From Hymenobacter persicinus (GTDB lineage: Bacteria > Bacteroidota > Bacteroidia > Cytophagales > Hymenobacteraceae): DNA of 64,000 nt. The notes below the pieces were generated by a model, which did no database searches, was not told where the DNA came from, and was given only the letters and a program-made list of their open reading frames with translations. The stretch is from assembly GCF_004167665.1 (NCBI RefSeq), contig NZ_SEWE01000008.1, positions 1 to 64,000 on the forward strand. The letters run 5' to 3'. A program made the position numbers and the translations under genes. Below, one piece after another: positions 1-8,546 of this stretch. Every line of letters begins with the position of its first letter. Within the stretch, counting starts at the first letter, position 1.

Positions 1-683
1 TGCCCGTCGCCGAAGTTCCAGAGCCAGGAGGTCGGTGCGTTCTGGCTTTGGTCCGTGAACTGCACGCAGCCCGAGCAGGTCAGGGTCTGGTCGGCCACAA
101 ACTCCACGGCCGGCGCGGCGGTGTTGGCCAGGGCCGTCACGGCGTAATCTTCGGTTTGTGAAAATTGGGGCGTGGTGCACGGACCCGGAACCGGCGCGGC
201 AAAATAGTCGGCTGCCACCCGCATGCGCAACTTGGTGTTGAGCGTCGTGGTGAGGGGCATGCGCAGCGTGCCCGTGTGCAGGCGCTTGCTGTCGGAGCTG
301 AACACGAGCTCCGAAGTGGCGTTGAACGAGCCGTCGTTGTTGAGGTCAATCCAGACCCGCACGTTCTCGTCGGCGTTAGGGTTGGTCGTCACGCTCAGGG
401 CGTAGTTCGCGCCCACCGTCAGGTTGGTGCCCAGAGTGCAGGAATAGTCCTTATAGCCGTCCTGGACGCCGTTGGTGGAGTTGTTGATGGTGCCCAGCGT
501 GACGTTCAGAATACCCATTCCAATGCTGCCCGCGCCCGAATTGGAGGCGGGGCCGGGGGTGCAGCTGGCGGCAACCGGGCATTGGGCCTGCGCGCCGACG
601 CCGGTGGCCAGCATCGTCAGCAGGGGAAGTAAGAAGCCGTAAAGCATTGGCGCTTTGCGCCGAAAGCGTAGAAGTTGCATCAT
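1..683 (-). CDS. Secreted GEVED/PKD-domain protein, 3' end outside window
   Basis: The frame opens at ATG 683-681 (a second in-frame ATG follows at once) and runs off the left edge without a stop, so at least 227 residues are present and the C-terminus is missing. An N-terminal basic patch and a hydrophobic stretch ending near residue 34 (GAQAQ) form a signal peptide. Roughly residues 90-185 match a GEVED domain, with VWIDLNNDGSFN and the closing TEDYAV. A PKD-like domain starts near residue 205 (WLWNFGDG). In Bacteroidota these modules occur in surface or secreted proteins that often end in a T9SS sorting domain, which would lie outside the window. The ligand cannot be told from sequence. 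Confidence 0.85.
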   Translation of the reverse strand, partial: MMQLLRFRRKAPMLYGFLLPLLTMLATGVGAQAQCPVAASCTPGPASNSGAGSIGMGILNVTLGTINNSTNGVQDGYKDYSCTLGTNLTVGANYALSVTTNPNADENVRVWIDLNNDGSFNATSELVFSSDSKRLHTGTLRMPLTTTLNTKLRMRVAADYFAAPVPGPCTTPQFSQTEDYAVTALANTAAPAVEFVADQTLTCSGCVQFTDQSQNAPTSWLWNFGDG

Positions 684-819
684 AGAAAATGCCCGGGACG
701 AAAAGAGTGAATTTTATCCCTAAATGTAGCGACTAAATCCAATTTTCCCGCTTCTCCCAGACGAGCCCCAGAACTTCCTCGATGAGCAGGGAAAACCCGG
801 CGATAAACGCGGAAAGCCG

Positions 820-827
820 TAGTTTTG
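820..827 (+). promoter_or_regulatory. Putative -7 element of the SDR gene
   Basis: TAGTTTTG matches the Bacteroidota -7 consensus TAnnTTTG and lies about 50 bp before the SDR start codon at 877. No good TTTG -33 box is visible at the usual 19-21 bp distance, so this is only a candidate. Confidence 0.4.
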
Positions 828-876
828 CGCCGTTCACCCGGGCGTGCCCGGGCCATTTTTACTGGAGTCTGCGTTT

Positions 877-1680
877 ATGAAAGGAAAAGTTGTACTAATC
901 ACCGGCGGCACTTCCGGCATCGGCCGCGCCTGCGCCGTCGTGTTTGGCCGGGCCGGGGCCCAGGTTGTGGTCACGGGCCGCGACCAAGCCAAGCTCACCG
1001 AAACGGCCCAGGAGCTAACCCAGCTCGGTATTCAACACCGCATCGTGCGCGCCGACGTGGGCGTGGAAGCGGATTCTGAGCGGGCCGTGGCCGATACCGT
1101 GGCTGCCTTTGGCCGCCTCGACGTGCTGATCAACAACGCCGGTATCTCGATGCGGGCCCTGTTTCAGGACGCCGACCTCGACGTTATCCGGCGCCTGATG
1201 CAAACCAACTTTTTCGGCACCGTGTACACCACCAAGTTTGCTTTGCCCCACATTCTGGCCGCCAAGGGCTCCATTGTGGGCATTTCCAGCATTGCCGGCT
1301 ACCGGGGTCTGCCGGGGCGTACGGGCTATTCGGCTTCCAAATTTGCCATGCAGGGCTTCCTGGAGGCGTTGCGCACCGAGTTGCTGCCCCAGGGCGTGCA
1401 CGTGCTGGTGGCCTGCCCGGGTTTCACCTCGTCCAACATTCGTCAGACGGCCCTGGCTGCCGACGGTTCCGCCCAGGGGGAGTCACCGCGCGACGAGGCC
1501 AAGATGATGAGCAGCGAGGAGGTGGCCGAGCACCTGCTCAGCGCCGTGCGTCAGCGCCGCCGCGACCTAGTGCTCACCGGGCAGGGAAAACTCACCGTGT
1601 TCTTGAATAAATGGCTGCCCGCCCTCACCGACAAGCTCGTGCTAAACCACTTCCGCAAGGAGGAAGGCTCGCCGGTGTAG
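877..1680 (+). CDS. SDR family NAD(P)-dependent oxidoreductase
   Basis: A 267-residue classical short-chain dehydrogenase of normal length. The N-terminal Rossmann glycine motif TGGTSGIG is near residue 8, the NNAG motif near residue 85, the catalytic Ser sits in ISSIAG, and the YSASK motif gives Tyr and Lys. The family interconverts alcohols and ketones with NAD(P)H in the cytoplasm; the substrate is not evident. The ATG at 877 is preferred over an upstream in-frame codon at 844 because it places the Rossmann strand at the N-terminus and leaves room for the promoter at 820. The gene stands alone and converges on the TPR/SH3 gene across a strong hairpin. Confidence 0.9.
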   Translation: MKGKVVLITGGTSGIGRACAVVFGRAGAQVVVTGRDQAKLTETAQELTQLGIQHRIVRADVGVEADSERAVADTVAAFGRLDVLINNAGISMRALFQDADLDVIRRLMQTNFFGTVYTTKFALPHILAAKGSIVGISSIAGYRGLPGRTGYSASKFAMQGFLEALRTELLPQGVHVLVACPGFTSSNIRQTALAADGSAQGESPRDEAKMMSSEEVAEHLLSAVRQRRRDLVLTGQGKLTVFLNKWLPALTDKLVLNHFRKEEGSPV

Positions 1681-1707
1681 CCCCGGTGACGTGAGGTTCA
1701 GCGCCCG

Positions 1708-1752
1708 GTGACGCCCGGTCAGCATTCCGCTCGAATGCCGGCCGGGCGTCAC
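1708..1752. terminator. Hairpin between convergent genes
   Basis: Arms GTGACGCCCGG and CCGGGCGTCAC enclose a second stem GCATTC/GAATGC. It lies between the stops of the convergent SDR and TPR/SH3 genes, so it probably ends transcription from both sides. There is no clear T tract. Confidence 0.6.
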
Positions 1753-1784
1753 TCGTTATAAGGCAACCACATGAGCGGCGCAGT

Positions 1785-2513
1785 TTATGGTACTAGCAGC
1801 AGGTCGTTACGGCGGATGTAGGCGTTACGACCCCGCCACGATACCCGGTACCAGATATCCTGCTGGCCCTGCACCACCAGCCGGTCTCCGGCCGTAGCAG
1901 TGGTGAGCCAGGTCGCCCCGGCGCTGGGGCCCGTCATCAGGGCGGCGTGGGCCCGGGCAACGAGCCCGACCCGTTCTGGCCGCAGCAGATTCAGGTAGAG
2001 GCCCACCAGCCCAAGATACAGGGCATAGGAAAGCCACCACGCGCCCCCCGCCGCCGACCGGCGCACCAGCAGCAGAATTCCGACGGCCACGGCGCCCAGC
2101 AGCAGCAGTTGCAGGCCGCGGTAATAGTAGCGTTGCAGCGTAATGCGCAGGCTCTGCCGCCAGGTGCTGGAATAGCCGGTGAGGCGGTGGTTGTGGGCTA
2201 TTTCGGTTATCTTCTGCCAGGTAGCCTGCCGGGGTTGCTGCGCCTGCGCCATGTGCAGATAATACAGTGCCGCCGGATAATGCCCCAGGCCTTCCTGCAC
2301 GTAAGCCATGCGCAGCAGCGCCCGCGGCGACACCTGCCGCTGCTGCCACACCTGCTGATGGTAGAGTGGATAAGCCGCTTCGTAGGCCCCCGTCGCGAAA
2401 AGCGAATCGGCTTGCGCTAGCTGGGGAGTAACTTTTTGACCAGTAGCTTCTTGGATTATAACAAGCAGCAGGAAATGAAAAAAGAGGGCTTTTTTAAGCA
2501 AAATATTTGGCAA
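1785..2513 (-). CDS. TPR and SH3-domain membrane protein (BatE-like)
   Basis: A 242-residue protein with an N-terminal signal sequence (hydrophobic FFHFLLLVII, residues about 10-20), TPR-like helical repeats at roughly 30-105 (ADSLFATGAYEAAYPLYHQ pattern), two membrane segments near 130-170, and a C-terminal bacterial SH3-type domain (GDRLVV..W..V...GR.AYI). This order resembles BatE-type proteins of Bacteroidota, which are linked to the Bat aerotolerance genes, though no other bat gene is nearby. The start is uncertain: position 2513 is a TTG codon and no ATG lies near the signal sequence. The 5' end overlaps the -33 box of the divergent tRNA-Lys promoter. Confidence 0.7.
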   Translation of the reverse strand: MPNILLKKALFFHFLLLVIIQEATGQKVTPQLAQADSLFATGAYEAAYPLYHQQVWQQRQVSPRALLRMAYVQEGLGHYPAALYYLHMAQAQQPRQATWQKITEIAHNHRLTGYSSTWRQSLRITLQRYYYRGLQLLLLGAVAVGILLLVRRSAAGGAWWLSYALYLGLVGLYLNLLRPERVGLVARAHAALMTGPSAGATWLTTATAGDRLVVQGQQDIWYRVSWRGRNAYIRRNDLLLVP

Positions 2514-2537
2514 TTAAAGGCTACGCCTCTACTTTTG
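2506..2537 (+). promoter_or_regulatory. Promoter of tRNA-Lys
   Basis: TTTG at 2506-2509 and TACTTTTG at 2530-2537 are separated by 20 bp, matching the Bacteroidota -33/-7 promoter. It lies about 40 bp upstream of tRNA-Lys. Confidence 0.65.
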
Positions 2538-2578
2538 CATCCGCAATCAGGGAACACAATTTCTGAACGCAAGTAAAC

Positions 2579-2654
2579 GATTCTGTAGCTCAGCTGGTAG
2601 AGCAGTACACTTTTAATGTACGGGTCCTGGGTTCGAATCCCAGCGGGATCACCA
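2579..2654 (+). tRNA. tRNA-Lys (anticodon UUU)
   Basis: A complete cloverleaf: acceptor GATTCTG/CGGGATC with G-T pairs, a D arm, anticodon stem GTACA/TGTAC around loop CTTTTAA (anticodon TTT at 2612-2614), T arm CTGGG-TTCGAAT-CCCAG, discriminator A and an encoded CCA. The 3' end from 2640 is the integration target of the 36-kb island: it is duplicated at 39031-39048, and the gene stays intact. Confidence 0.97.
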
Positions 2655-2657
2655 AAA
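2640..2657 (+). other. attL core
   Basis: Direct-repeat copy of the island attachment core, made of the last 15 bases of tRNA-Lys (CCA included) plus AAA. It is identical to 39031-39048. Confidence 0.8.
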
Positions 2658-2690
2658 ACCCTTCTTGCATTGCGCAGGAAGGGTTTTTTA
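2655..2690 (+). terminator. Rho-independent terminator after tRNA-Lys
   Basis: Stem ACCCTTC/GAAGGGT followed by a T tract. A similar but not identical terminator follows the att copy at 39045-39080, so the att homology of the island extends through the terminator. Confidence 0.85.
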
Positions 2691-2693
2691 TTT

Positions 2694-2718
2694 AGTGGGT
2701 ATGTAAGTGGGTATGCAA
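2694..2718 (+). repeat. Integrase arm-type repeat, left
   Basis: Two tandem copies of GTGGGTATG, each followed by YAA, just inside attL. The same paired repeat occurs in the same orientation at 38900-38924 just inside the right end. Tyrosine recombinases of this type usually bind short arm sites of this kind. Confidence 0.6.
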
Positions 2719-2918
2719 ACCGGCCACGCTTTTACATTGCTTTGCACGGGAAATGAGGTTTTTGTCAACTTCTGTGGGGAGCTGATGCATTTGGTAGCAG
2801 GTTCCGGCGCTTGATGTAAAGAGATCCTCTCCTCGATTTTTTGCTTGCTAAACTACTTACGTGCAGTAGTGCGCCTTGTCGGCGAGGCGTATCTTCGCAG
2901 GCATCTCGCCCTCACTCT

Positions 2919-3728
2919 ATGCGCCAGAATTCTGCAGTTGACGACGTCACACTTACCCAGCGGGCACTGAGCTGGGATACGAGTATTCCCGAATTAGTTT
3001 CTCGCACGCTGAGGCAGTGGTGTGAGCCTTTGGAAAGCGTCGTGGGCCCAGCCAACAAAGCGACCGTACTGGGTATCCTCTACGAGTCGGCTGTGGAACA
3101 ATATCAGCAGCGTCCGCTCTACCGTACATTTATAGCACATGACCCGCTCACGATGCGCGACGTGGCTCTAGCCCTGTCCGACGAGGTAACCTTTCAAGCG
3201 TACGTCTATTTAGAGGCTTCCCGGCGCTTGGTGCAGGAACTTCGGCGCTTACGGCTTATTTCCCTAGGCTACACCGCGCCCACGAGCCTCCTGGATTCCC
3301 TCGAGCAACAGCAAGAGCGCCTGCAGCAAGAGCAGGCCCAACAGGCCCTGCTGCATGCCCGCCCCAAACGAGTGCGGAAGCCGGACCTGGCGTTCGAAGC
3401 TTTATTTGACCAGCACGTGTCTGTGCCGGCATTACTGACTGCGCTGCAGCGCAATGCCGTGCTCACCGCCGAGCTGGCCTGGGAGGGCCGTAGCGGCAAA
3501 GCCAATGAGTTGATGGCCTTATTGGCTGTACTCGAGGAAGGCGGGTACCTGCGCCCATTAAAATGGACGCATATCGTGCGCGGCTTTATAACCCGCTTCC
3601 AGCTGACCATTCCTGTTTCGTATGCCAGCAAGCGCAACAAGGCGAATCCACAAGTCATGGCTGAGTTTGCCCAGCTGTTTCCCGGCCGTTACCTCGTGCG
3701 TACGCACACGGTGCGGTGGCGACATTAA
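2919..3728 (+). CDS. RteC-like mobile-element protein
   Basis: A 269-residue soluble protein. The ATG at 2919 is preferred; an upstream in-frame codon at 2841 would add 26 residues with no domain character. Residues about 140-175 are Gln/Glu-rich and probably coiled-coil (LEQQQERLQQEQAQQ). The C-terminal 90 residues (LAWEGRSGKANELMALL...GGYLRP...FQLTI) resemble the C-terminal half of RteC-type proteins from Bacteroidota integrative elements, where RteC regulates excision in CTnDOT. Position next to attL suits an island-maintenance role. The family call rests on pattern similarity only. Confidence 0.45.
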   Translation: MRQNSAVDDVTLTQRALSWDTSIPELVSRTLRQWCEPLESVVGPANKATVLGILYESAVEQYQQRPLYRTFIAHDPLTMRDVALALSDEVTFQAYVYLEASRRLVQELRRLRLISLGYTAPTSLLDSLEQQQERLQQEQAQQALLHARPKRVRKPDLAFEALFDQHVSVPALLTALQRNAVLTAELAWEGRSGKANELMALLAVLEEGGYLRPLKWTHIVRGFITRFQLTIPVSYASKRNKANPQVMAEFAQLFPGRYLVRTHTVRWRH

Positions 3729-3909
3729 TAGCCTGCAGTAGCCTTGATAGATAAAGGGCAATAGGTCACTTTTATAAAATAATAACCATGTTAAGTAGTT
3801 GAAATACAATTTGTAATAGAATAAAAAGGTCTGCTTAGTTCGTTTTGTTCCTTCCGGCCCTGTTCGGCTCAGCGAGTGCGGTTCCTTTGTGTTCTACTTC
3901 TCCAACACC

Positions 3910-4215
3910 ATGAGCGAATATCTATTTCAACTCAGTTTGCCCGATGCCGAGCAGTTCATTATGGAATGCGTCACCCGGGCTTTGTCTCAACACGGAATGC
4001 TCCCCTCAGCGAAAGAAACGAGTGCGACGGAGCCGCTGCTGCAAATGGCCCAAGTCTGCCAACTGCTGAGTATTACGCGGCCGACCTGTAACAAGTGGAT
4101 GGCAGAGGGTCGACTGCCCAGCTACCGGCAGGGCCGGCGCGTTTACTTCAAGAGGGCAGAGGTACTCGCCTCTTTGGAGCGCCCCAAACGGGTCGCTGCC
4201 AAAGCACGTCACTAG
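3910..4215 (+). CDS. Excisionase-like helix-turn-helix protein
   Basis: A 101-residue protein. Residues about 45-90 form a HTH_17/MerR-like DNA-binding domain (LLQMAQVCQLLSITRPTCNKWMAEGRLPSYRQGRRVYFKRAEVLASL), the fold of Xis-type excisionases and small island regulators. The ATG at 3910 is the last in-frame start before the conserved part. It lies near attL, whereas the integrase lies near attR. It probably directs excision or represses island genes, as inferred from fold and location. Confidence 0.7.
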   Translation: MSEYLFQLSLPDAEQFIMECVTRALSQHGMLPSAKETSATEPLLQMAQVCQLLSITRPTCNKWMAEGRLPSYRQGRRVYFKRAEVLASLERPKRVAAKARH

Positions 4216-4376
4216 GCAGTGACAGGTGCTCCACCTGCTGTTGGGGCCATCGAGCCCAACTCTGGCTAGAAGAGGAGAAGGGGACTGTACTCCTAATACC
4301 CTGTTTGCTTAGGCTAAGTGTTTTACGGTCTGGTGTTAATAACTTATCAGTTAACATAAATGGACTTATAAAGACA

Positions 4377-5150
4377 TTATGCTACTGGTGGCACGTAATA
4401 GAACTTGCTGTAGCTATGCCCTTCTTGGTACAGCCATTTCTTACGCAGCAGCTCCAGGATGCCTTGTTCTATACTGCTCGAGGTAAGGGCTAATTGGGGG
4501 TAATTGCAGTCAATGAACGTCTGCACACGCCATAGATCAAACCCTCGCCAATCGCCCTGCGAATCAAAATCGACATCCACTTGAAGGTCGTTGGTTTCAA
4601 AATAGCAGCCAATCCCATGGAAGGCATAGCAGAGCCCGTTTACAGTCCCTTGCATGCCCATGCGCGCGTTGCGTTCTACTCGTCCCATGCGGGTGAAATC
4701 CAACTGGAACGCATCGCGTAAGGTGCTACACAACTGGTGCGCTTGCTGCACCCAGTGTTCGATGCAGGTAAAGAGTTGCTGTTCGTCCTCGGTTAAGGTA
4801 CCCCGCTCACGCACAGGGATAGGCTGTATCCCAAATGGTCGGTCGCATGAGAGTTGCTCTTCTTTCGCAGCAATGACGAATTGCCCAATCGCTTCCTGGT
4901 TGGCGGTTCCAATAGGAATACGCTCGCCGAGGCCTATGAGCCTCCCGGCTTCCGCAGAAACCGAAAGCACGGCAGGCTTGATGGCACCCAGCCCAATGGG
5001 GCCTTCAGGCAGCCGCTGTATTCGAGCACCGAAGGTGTAGGGAAGGGTGTCGGACCAAAAACACAGAAAATTACTCTCTTCCAGCTGGTCTTGCGTCACC
5101 CATCGGGCGGGTGGAGCAGTGGTAAGAGAGAGCACCCCGTGAAGTAACAT
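4377..5150 (-). CDS. DUF6896-like protein, possible immunity protein
   Basis: A 257-residue soluble protein with no signal peptide. The C-terminal third contains VNGLCYAFHGIGCYFET and DVDFD.QGDWRGFDLWR, which resembles DUF6896, a family seen in polymorphic-toxin immunity contexts. The N-terminal half, with repeated Gly-Leu-Gly segments and KEEQLSCDRPFGI, is not recognised. No toxin gene is adjacent. It points toward the left end of the island and is followed by about 160 bp without a gene. Both function and family assignment are tentative. Confidence 0.5.
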   Translation of the reverse strand: MLLHGVLSLTTAPPARWVTQDQLEESNFLCFWSDTLPYTFGARIQRLPEGPIGLGAIKPAVLSVSAEAGRLIGLGERIPIGTANQEAIGQFVIAAKEEQLSCDRPFGIQPIPVRERGTLTEDEQQLFTCIEHWVQQAHQLCSTLRDAFQLDFTRMGRVERNARMGMQGTVNGLCYAFHGIGCYFETNDLQVDVDFDSQGDWRGFDLWRVQTFIDCNYPQLALTSSSIEQGILELLRKKWLYQEGHSYSKFYYVPPVA

Positions 5151-5541
5151 AGATTGTAAATAGCGAAGAAGGTCGCAACTTACTACTCCTAACCCACTTC
5201 TCGGAAAAGGCCATTAACATAACAACAGGTCGCAGACACGCCTTAGAATCGTGGTAGTTTTCGCCTTTCTGCACGGGGTGCTGCTGGCGTGGTACTTTGG
5301 CAGGGGCTGCAAGGCAGTTGTATCCCATTTTCCAATTGCACAAAAATGTGCTCCTCTGCAGCAAGTACGTTGTTGCTTGCAGTGCGCTACAACGGTGAGG
5401 TCATGCTCACCTATCAATGTCCTGTTTTTAGCATTAATGCCTGGCATTCGAGTAGCTTTGCGAGGAATCATACCCTGTCGACCAACTACTAGCTGGTCGG
5501 TACTCGTTATCTGCTATGTCGCGCTGTTGACCAGTTTTACT
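5151..5541. other. Intergenic, no gene seen
   Basis: About 390 bp between two divergent genes. An open frame crosses it but has no protein-like features. A TAGCTTTG element at 5453-5460 could be the -7 box of the FG-GAP gene; nothing else is convincing. Confidence 0.4.
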
Positions 5542-7320
5542 ATGCCCTTCTCTCTACGCCTACTGAAGCTACTGCTGGGTAGCAGCCTACTTGTCAGCTG
5601 GATGCCCACATGGGCACAATCTCCCCGAGTGACAGCGCTCTCTCCAGCTCGCAACACGGTCAGTGTTCCACGAACCAGCCCCGTTACAGTTACCTTTTCC
5701 CTCCCCATGCAGACGGCGACAGCATCTGCACAGGGCATAAGGCTCTTTAGCACGCAGCGTGGCGGCCTTCTCCCCGGGACCTATAGCGGGGCCGGCTCCT
5801 CAACCGTATCCTTTCTACCCACTCAGGCCTACCAAGCGGGTGAGCGGGTACAGCTAACCGTACTGCGCACGGCCCAAAGCCTAAGTGGTGTAGTGCTGGA
5901 GAAGCCACAAGTAGTAGAATTCCGTGCGGCGGCAGCCCCCGGACCTGGCGTATTTACGGCTGGCATGGATATCCCGATTCCCAGCGCCACTGCGAATGAG
6001 GTGCAGGCAACGGACGTCGATGGCGACCAGGATCTGGATTTACTTACCTACGACCCCAATGGATCAGCGAATTATGTCTTAGTAAAGCTTAATGATGGGC
6101 AGGGCAATTTTTCAGGCTCTACGACGATCCCTACTGGTCCTTATCCGAATTCATTGGCTGTGGGGGATCTCGATGGCGATGGGGATATAGATTTCCTAAC
6201 GGGCAATGATGGGCCGTTAGGGTCCCCTTCGAGAGCAACCATTTCGATTCGACTTAATGATGGAGTGGGGCATTTTCTTCCGCCGGCCGTAGGCGCTGAG
6301 GTTGGCGTTGCCTCTGGTCCGCGCGAGCTAGCCTTGGCAGATTTCGATGGAGATGGGGATTTAGACCTGCTAACTACCAGTGTGACTAATGCGCCGAGCA
6401 ATCCCTCCCGTAATTCCGTCTGCTTCCTAGAAAATGATGGACAGGGACATTTTACGCGACGTGCTGACCAACCTATCGGCGGCCGCGGCGGGGACCTAGC
6501 GGTAGCCGACATAGATGGTGACGGCGACCTGGATTTCCTGGTATCCGAATCATTAGCCTTAGATGTGTATCAAGTCGCCGTGCTGGTCAATAATGGTATG
6601 GCGAGCTTTTCACCTCACCCCACCCACCCCATAGTTAGTGCGGCGACGAATTCCCCAGCTATTGCTTTTTCGGCTCCCAACTTAGCCGATATAGATGGGG
6701 ATGGGGATGTCGATTTGATTATTCCCATTGAATATAATGCAGCTGTAGCTATCTGTCTGAATGACGGAACGGGCTTTTTCGGAAATGCTACTACTATAGC
6801 CGGAACGGTCGATCAGTCGGTGTTCGATGTAGCCGATATGAATGGAGATGGGATGTTAGATCTGTTAATGGGGAATTACCCAGGCAGTACCGTTACCGTG
6901 TGCCTGAATACGGGTGGGGGAGTGTTTCGAATGACTGCACCGGCGTTCACTACCCAATTGCCCCGAGTCCTGCGCGCCGCCGATCTGGATCAAGATGGGG
7001 ACCTGGATATGGTCGCCGTATCAACCAGACAAGTGATCGCTGTACGCCTTAACCAAGGCCAGGCCTTACCTGTGCGCCCCGCACGTGGGTTCGCCACGGC
7101 GAACCCACTAACGCTTTCTCCCAACCCAGCACGAACGACGACTCTGACGGGTGCTTTAGCCGGGGCTACGGTGCATATATTCGATGCGCTAGGCCGGCAG
7201 GTGCACACGAGCATAACCGATACGCAGGGGCACGTAAAATTAGTGTTGCCGGTTGAGTTGCCTGCTGGCATCTATGTTGTGCGTTGTGGTATCCACGCGA
7301 TACGCTTAGTGGCGGAATAG
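5542..7320 (+). CDS. FG-GAP repeat surface protein with T9SS sorting domain
   Basis: A 592-residue secreted protein. The ATG at 5542 is chosen because it opens directly into a signal peptide (MPFSLRLLKLLLGSSLLVSW, cleavage near AQS). Residues about 30-130 are a bacterial Ig-like (SbsA/Big_5-type) domain (VTALSPARNTVSVPRTSPVTVTF). Seven Ca2+-binding FG-GAP/VCBS repeats follow, each with a D-x-D-x-D-x-D core such as DLDGDGDIDFLTG. The last 75 residues (LSPNPARTTTL...AGIYVVR) are a type A T9SS sorting domain, so the protein should be exported by type IX secretion and surface-anchored or released. It lies within the island and has no operon partner. Confidence 0.88.
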   Translation: MPFSLRLLKLLLGSSLLVSWMPTWAQSPRVTALSPARNTVSVPRTSPVTVTFSLPMQTATASAQGIRLFSTQRGGLLPGTYSGAGSSTVSFLPTQAYQAGERVQLTVLRTAQSLSGVVLEKPQVVEFRAAAAPGPGVFTAGMDIPIPSATANEVQATDVDGDQDLDLLTYDPNGSANYVLVKLNDGQGNFSGSTTIPTGPYPNSLAVGDLDGDGDIDFLTGNDGPLGSPSRATISIRLNDGVGHFLPPAVGAEVGVASGPRELALADFDGDGDLDLLTTSVTNAPSNPSRNSVCFLENDGQGHFTRRADQPIGGRGGDLAVADIDGDGDLDFLVSESLALDVYQVAVLVNNGMASFSPHPTHPIVSAATNSPAIAFSAPNLADIDGDGDVDLIIPIEYNAAVAICLNDGTGFFGNATTIAGTVDQSVFDVADMNGDGMLDLLMGNYPGSTVTVCLNTGGGVFRMTAPAFTTQLPRVLRAADLDQDGDLDMVAVSTRQVIAVRLNQGQALPVRPARGFATANPLTLSPNPARTTTLTGALAGATVHIFDALGRQVHTSITDTQGHVKLVLPVELPAGIYVVRCGIHAIRLVAE

Positions 7321-7979
7321 GACACGCATTTACAAAGCTTCAGCGTTAACCGGTAAATACACAGCTTGGCCGCTGCAATACCAAGAGCTTCCAGGGCTTA
7401 GTTGATCATAAGCCATTCACAGCATGACCTACCTAAGTGATGTGAAGTAGTCGAAATGGAATCTATAACATTCTATGAACGCTCGTTGATAGGATGCTAA
7501 CCCCAGGAAACAACCGTGGCTGTTGCAGAACCCTGCTCATTCTTGGCCGACGGAGGGGTGAGCATGCAACAGCCCAAAAAAGGCAGCTTCCAGCCCTTTT
7601 CATCCGCCTTTTCGCGGCAAAGGCGCTGTTTAAGCTCCTCGCTTGGCCTTCTGCAACAGCCACGGTCATTGAAGAAAGGGGCTAGTGAACAGAGTACACG
7701 TCCTCCAATACAGAAGCGTTTCGATTAGGATTAAGCTTCGACGAGGATCATATCAACTTAGCACTGATATCTATCCGTTAGAGCATGCAACATTAGTAGA
7801 GGTATTGAAAAACAGGTATACTAAAGAGGACTGAATGATAGAAAATAACTGATTGTAGCTAAGTTTTTTAGTGGTTAGTATCGTCCGAAGGTCTCTGACT
7901 TAGTACAAAACCAGATAGATTGCATGAAGGTTGTTTAAAAACTTGTAAATTAAAGGGTTGGTTTTGAAGTATTTCCACA
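7321..7979. other. Intergenic with one inverted-repeat element
   Basis: About 660 bp without a convincing gene. It contains a 154-bp sequence bounded by 18-bp inverted repeats (7513-7666, listed separately). The rest becomes AT-rich toward the sce7726 gene and probably holds its promoter. Confidence 0.45.
7513..7666. repeat. MITE-like element with 18-bp terminal inverted repeats
   Basis: ACCGTGGCTGTTGCAGAA at 7513-7530 is perfectly inverted at 7649-7666. The 118-bp interior has no gene. This is the form of a non-autonomous transposon or of an IS reduced to its ends. I see no clear target-site duplication, and the IS family cannot be named. Confidence 0.55.
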
Positions 7980-8546
7980 ATGCTTGATAGGGACATCCGA
8001 AGCTATCTTCACACTTCATACCTCCGTCAATACAAGGAGGATGGGGTATCGTGTGTGGTAGAAGAGATGGGCCTGTCAGCACATGCAGCCAGAATTGACA
8101 TTGGTGTAATCAATGGTCAACTGGTAGGCTATGAGATTAAAAGCGACCGAGATAATTTGAACCGACTACCAAGTCAATTAGAAGTATACAACCAGATATT
8201 TGACCGTATTACTGTGATATGCGGCCCGAAGCACTTAGGAAAGCTTCAAGGCTTCTTGCCAAAGCATATCGGCATATTAGTTACTCAAAAGTTGGCTGAC
8301 AAGTGGGAGTTAGTGACAGTCCGGGAATCCTCTCAGAATCCGTATAGGAAGGCGTACATGATTGCCAGTCTGCTTTGGCATGAAGAAGCCAAAGCTCTGC
8401 TTGTAGAACTAGGCTTTGGCAAAGGGTTAAGCCGACTACGCCGTTGGGAACTATGGGAGCGTATTGCTGAGAACTTGACAATTGAACAAGTTTCGCATCA
8501 TGTGCGCACTACGCTTAAAGCGCGTACGTCATGGCGGGAAGCATAG
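7980..8546 (+). CDS. sce7726 family protein, PD-(D/E)XK nuclease-like
   Basis: A 188-residue protein that matches the sce7726 family along its length. Residues E28/E29, D40 (ARIDIGVING) and E52-x-K54 (GYEIKSD), followed by LNRLPSQLEVYN and FDRITVI, have the spacing of a PD-(D/E)XK nuclease core, although the biochemical activity of the family is not something I can state. sce7726 genes often sit beside sce7725/beta-family genes. Here that partner is convergent, and the two genes overlap by 32 bp at their 3' ends. The module is more AT-rich than the flanking chromosome, which suggests transfer. Confidence 0.8.
   Translation: MLDRDIRSYLHTSYLRQYKEDGVSCVVEEMGLSAHAARIDIGVINGQLVGYEIKSDRDNLNRLPSQLEVYNQIFDRITVICGPKHLGKLQGFLPKHIGILVTQKLADKWELVTVRESSQNPYRKAYMIASLLWHEEAKALLVELGFGKGLSRLRRWELWERIAENLTIEQVSHHVRTTLKARTSWREA

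Noticed and set aside
165..632. 155-codon plus-strand frame at the left end
   Set aside because: It is antisense to the GEVED/PKD gene, which has a signal peptide and recognisable domains.
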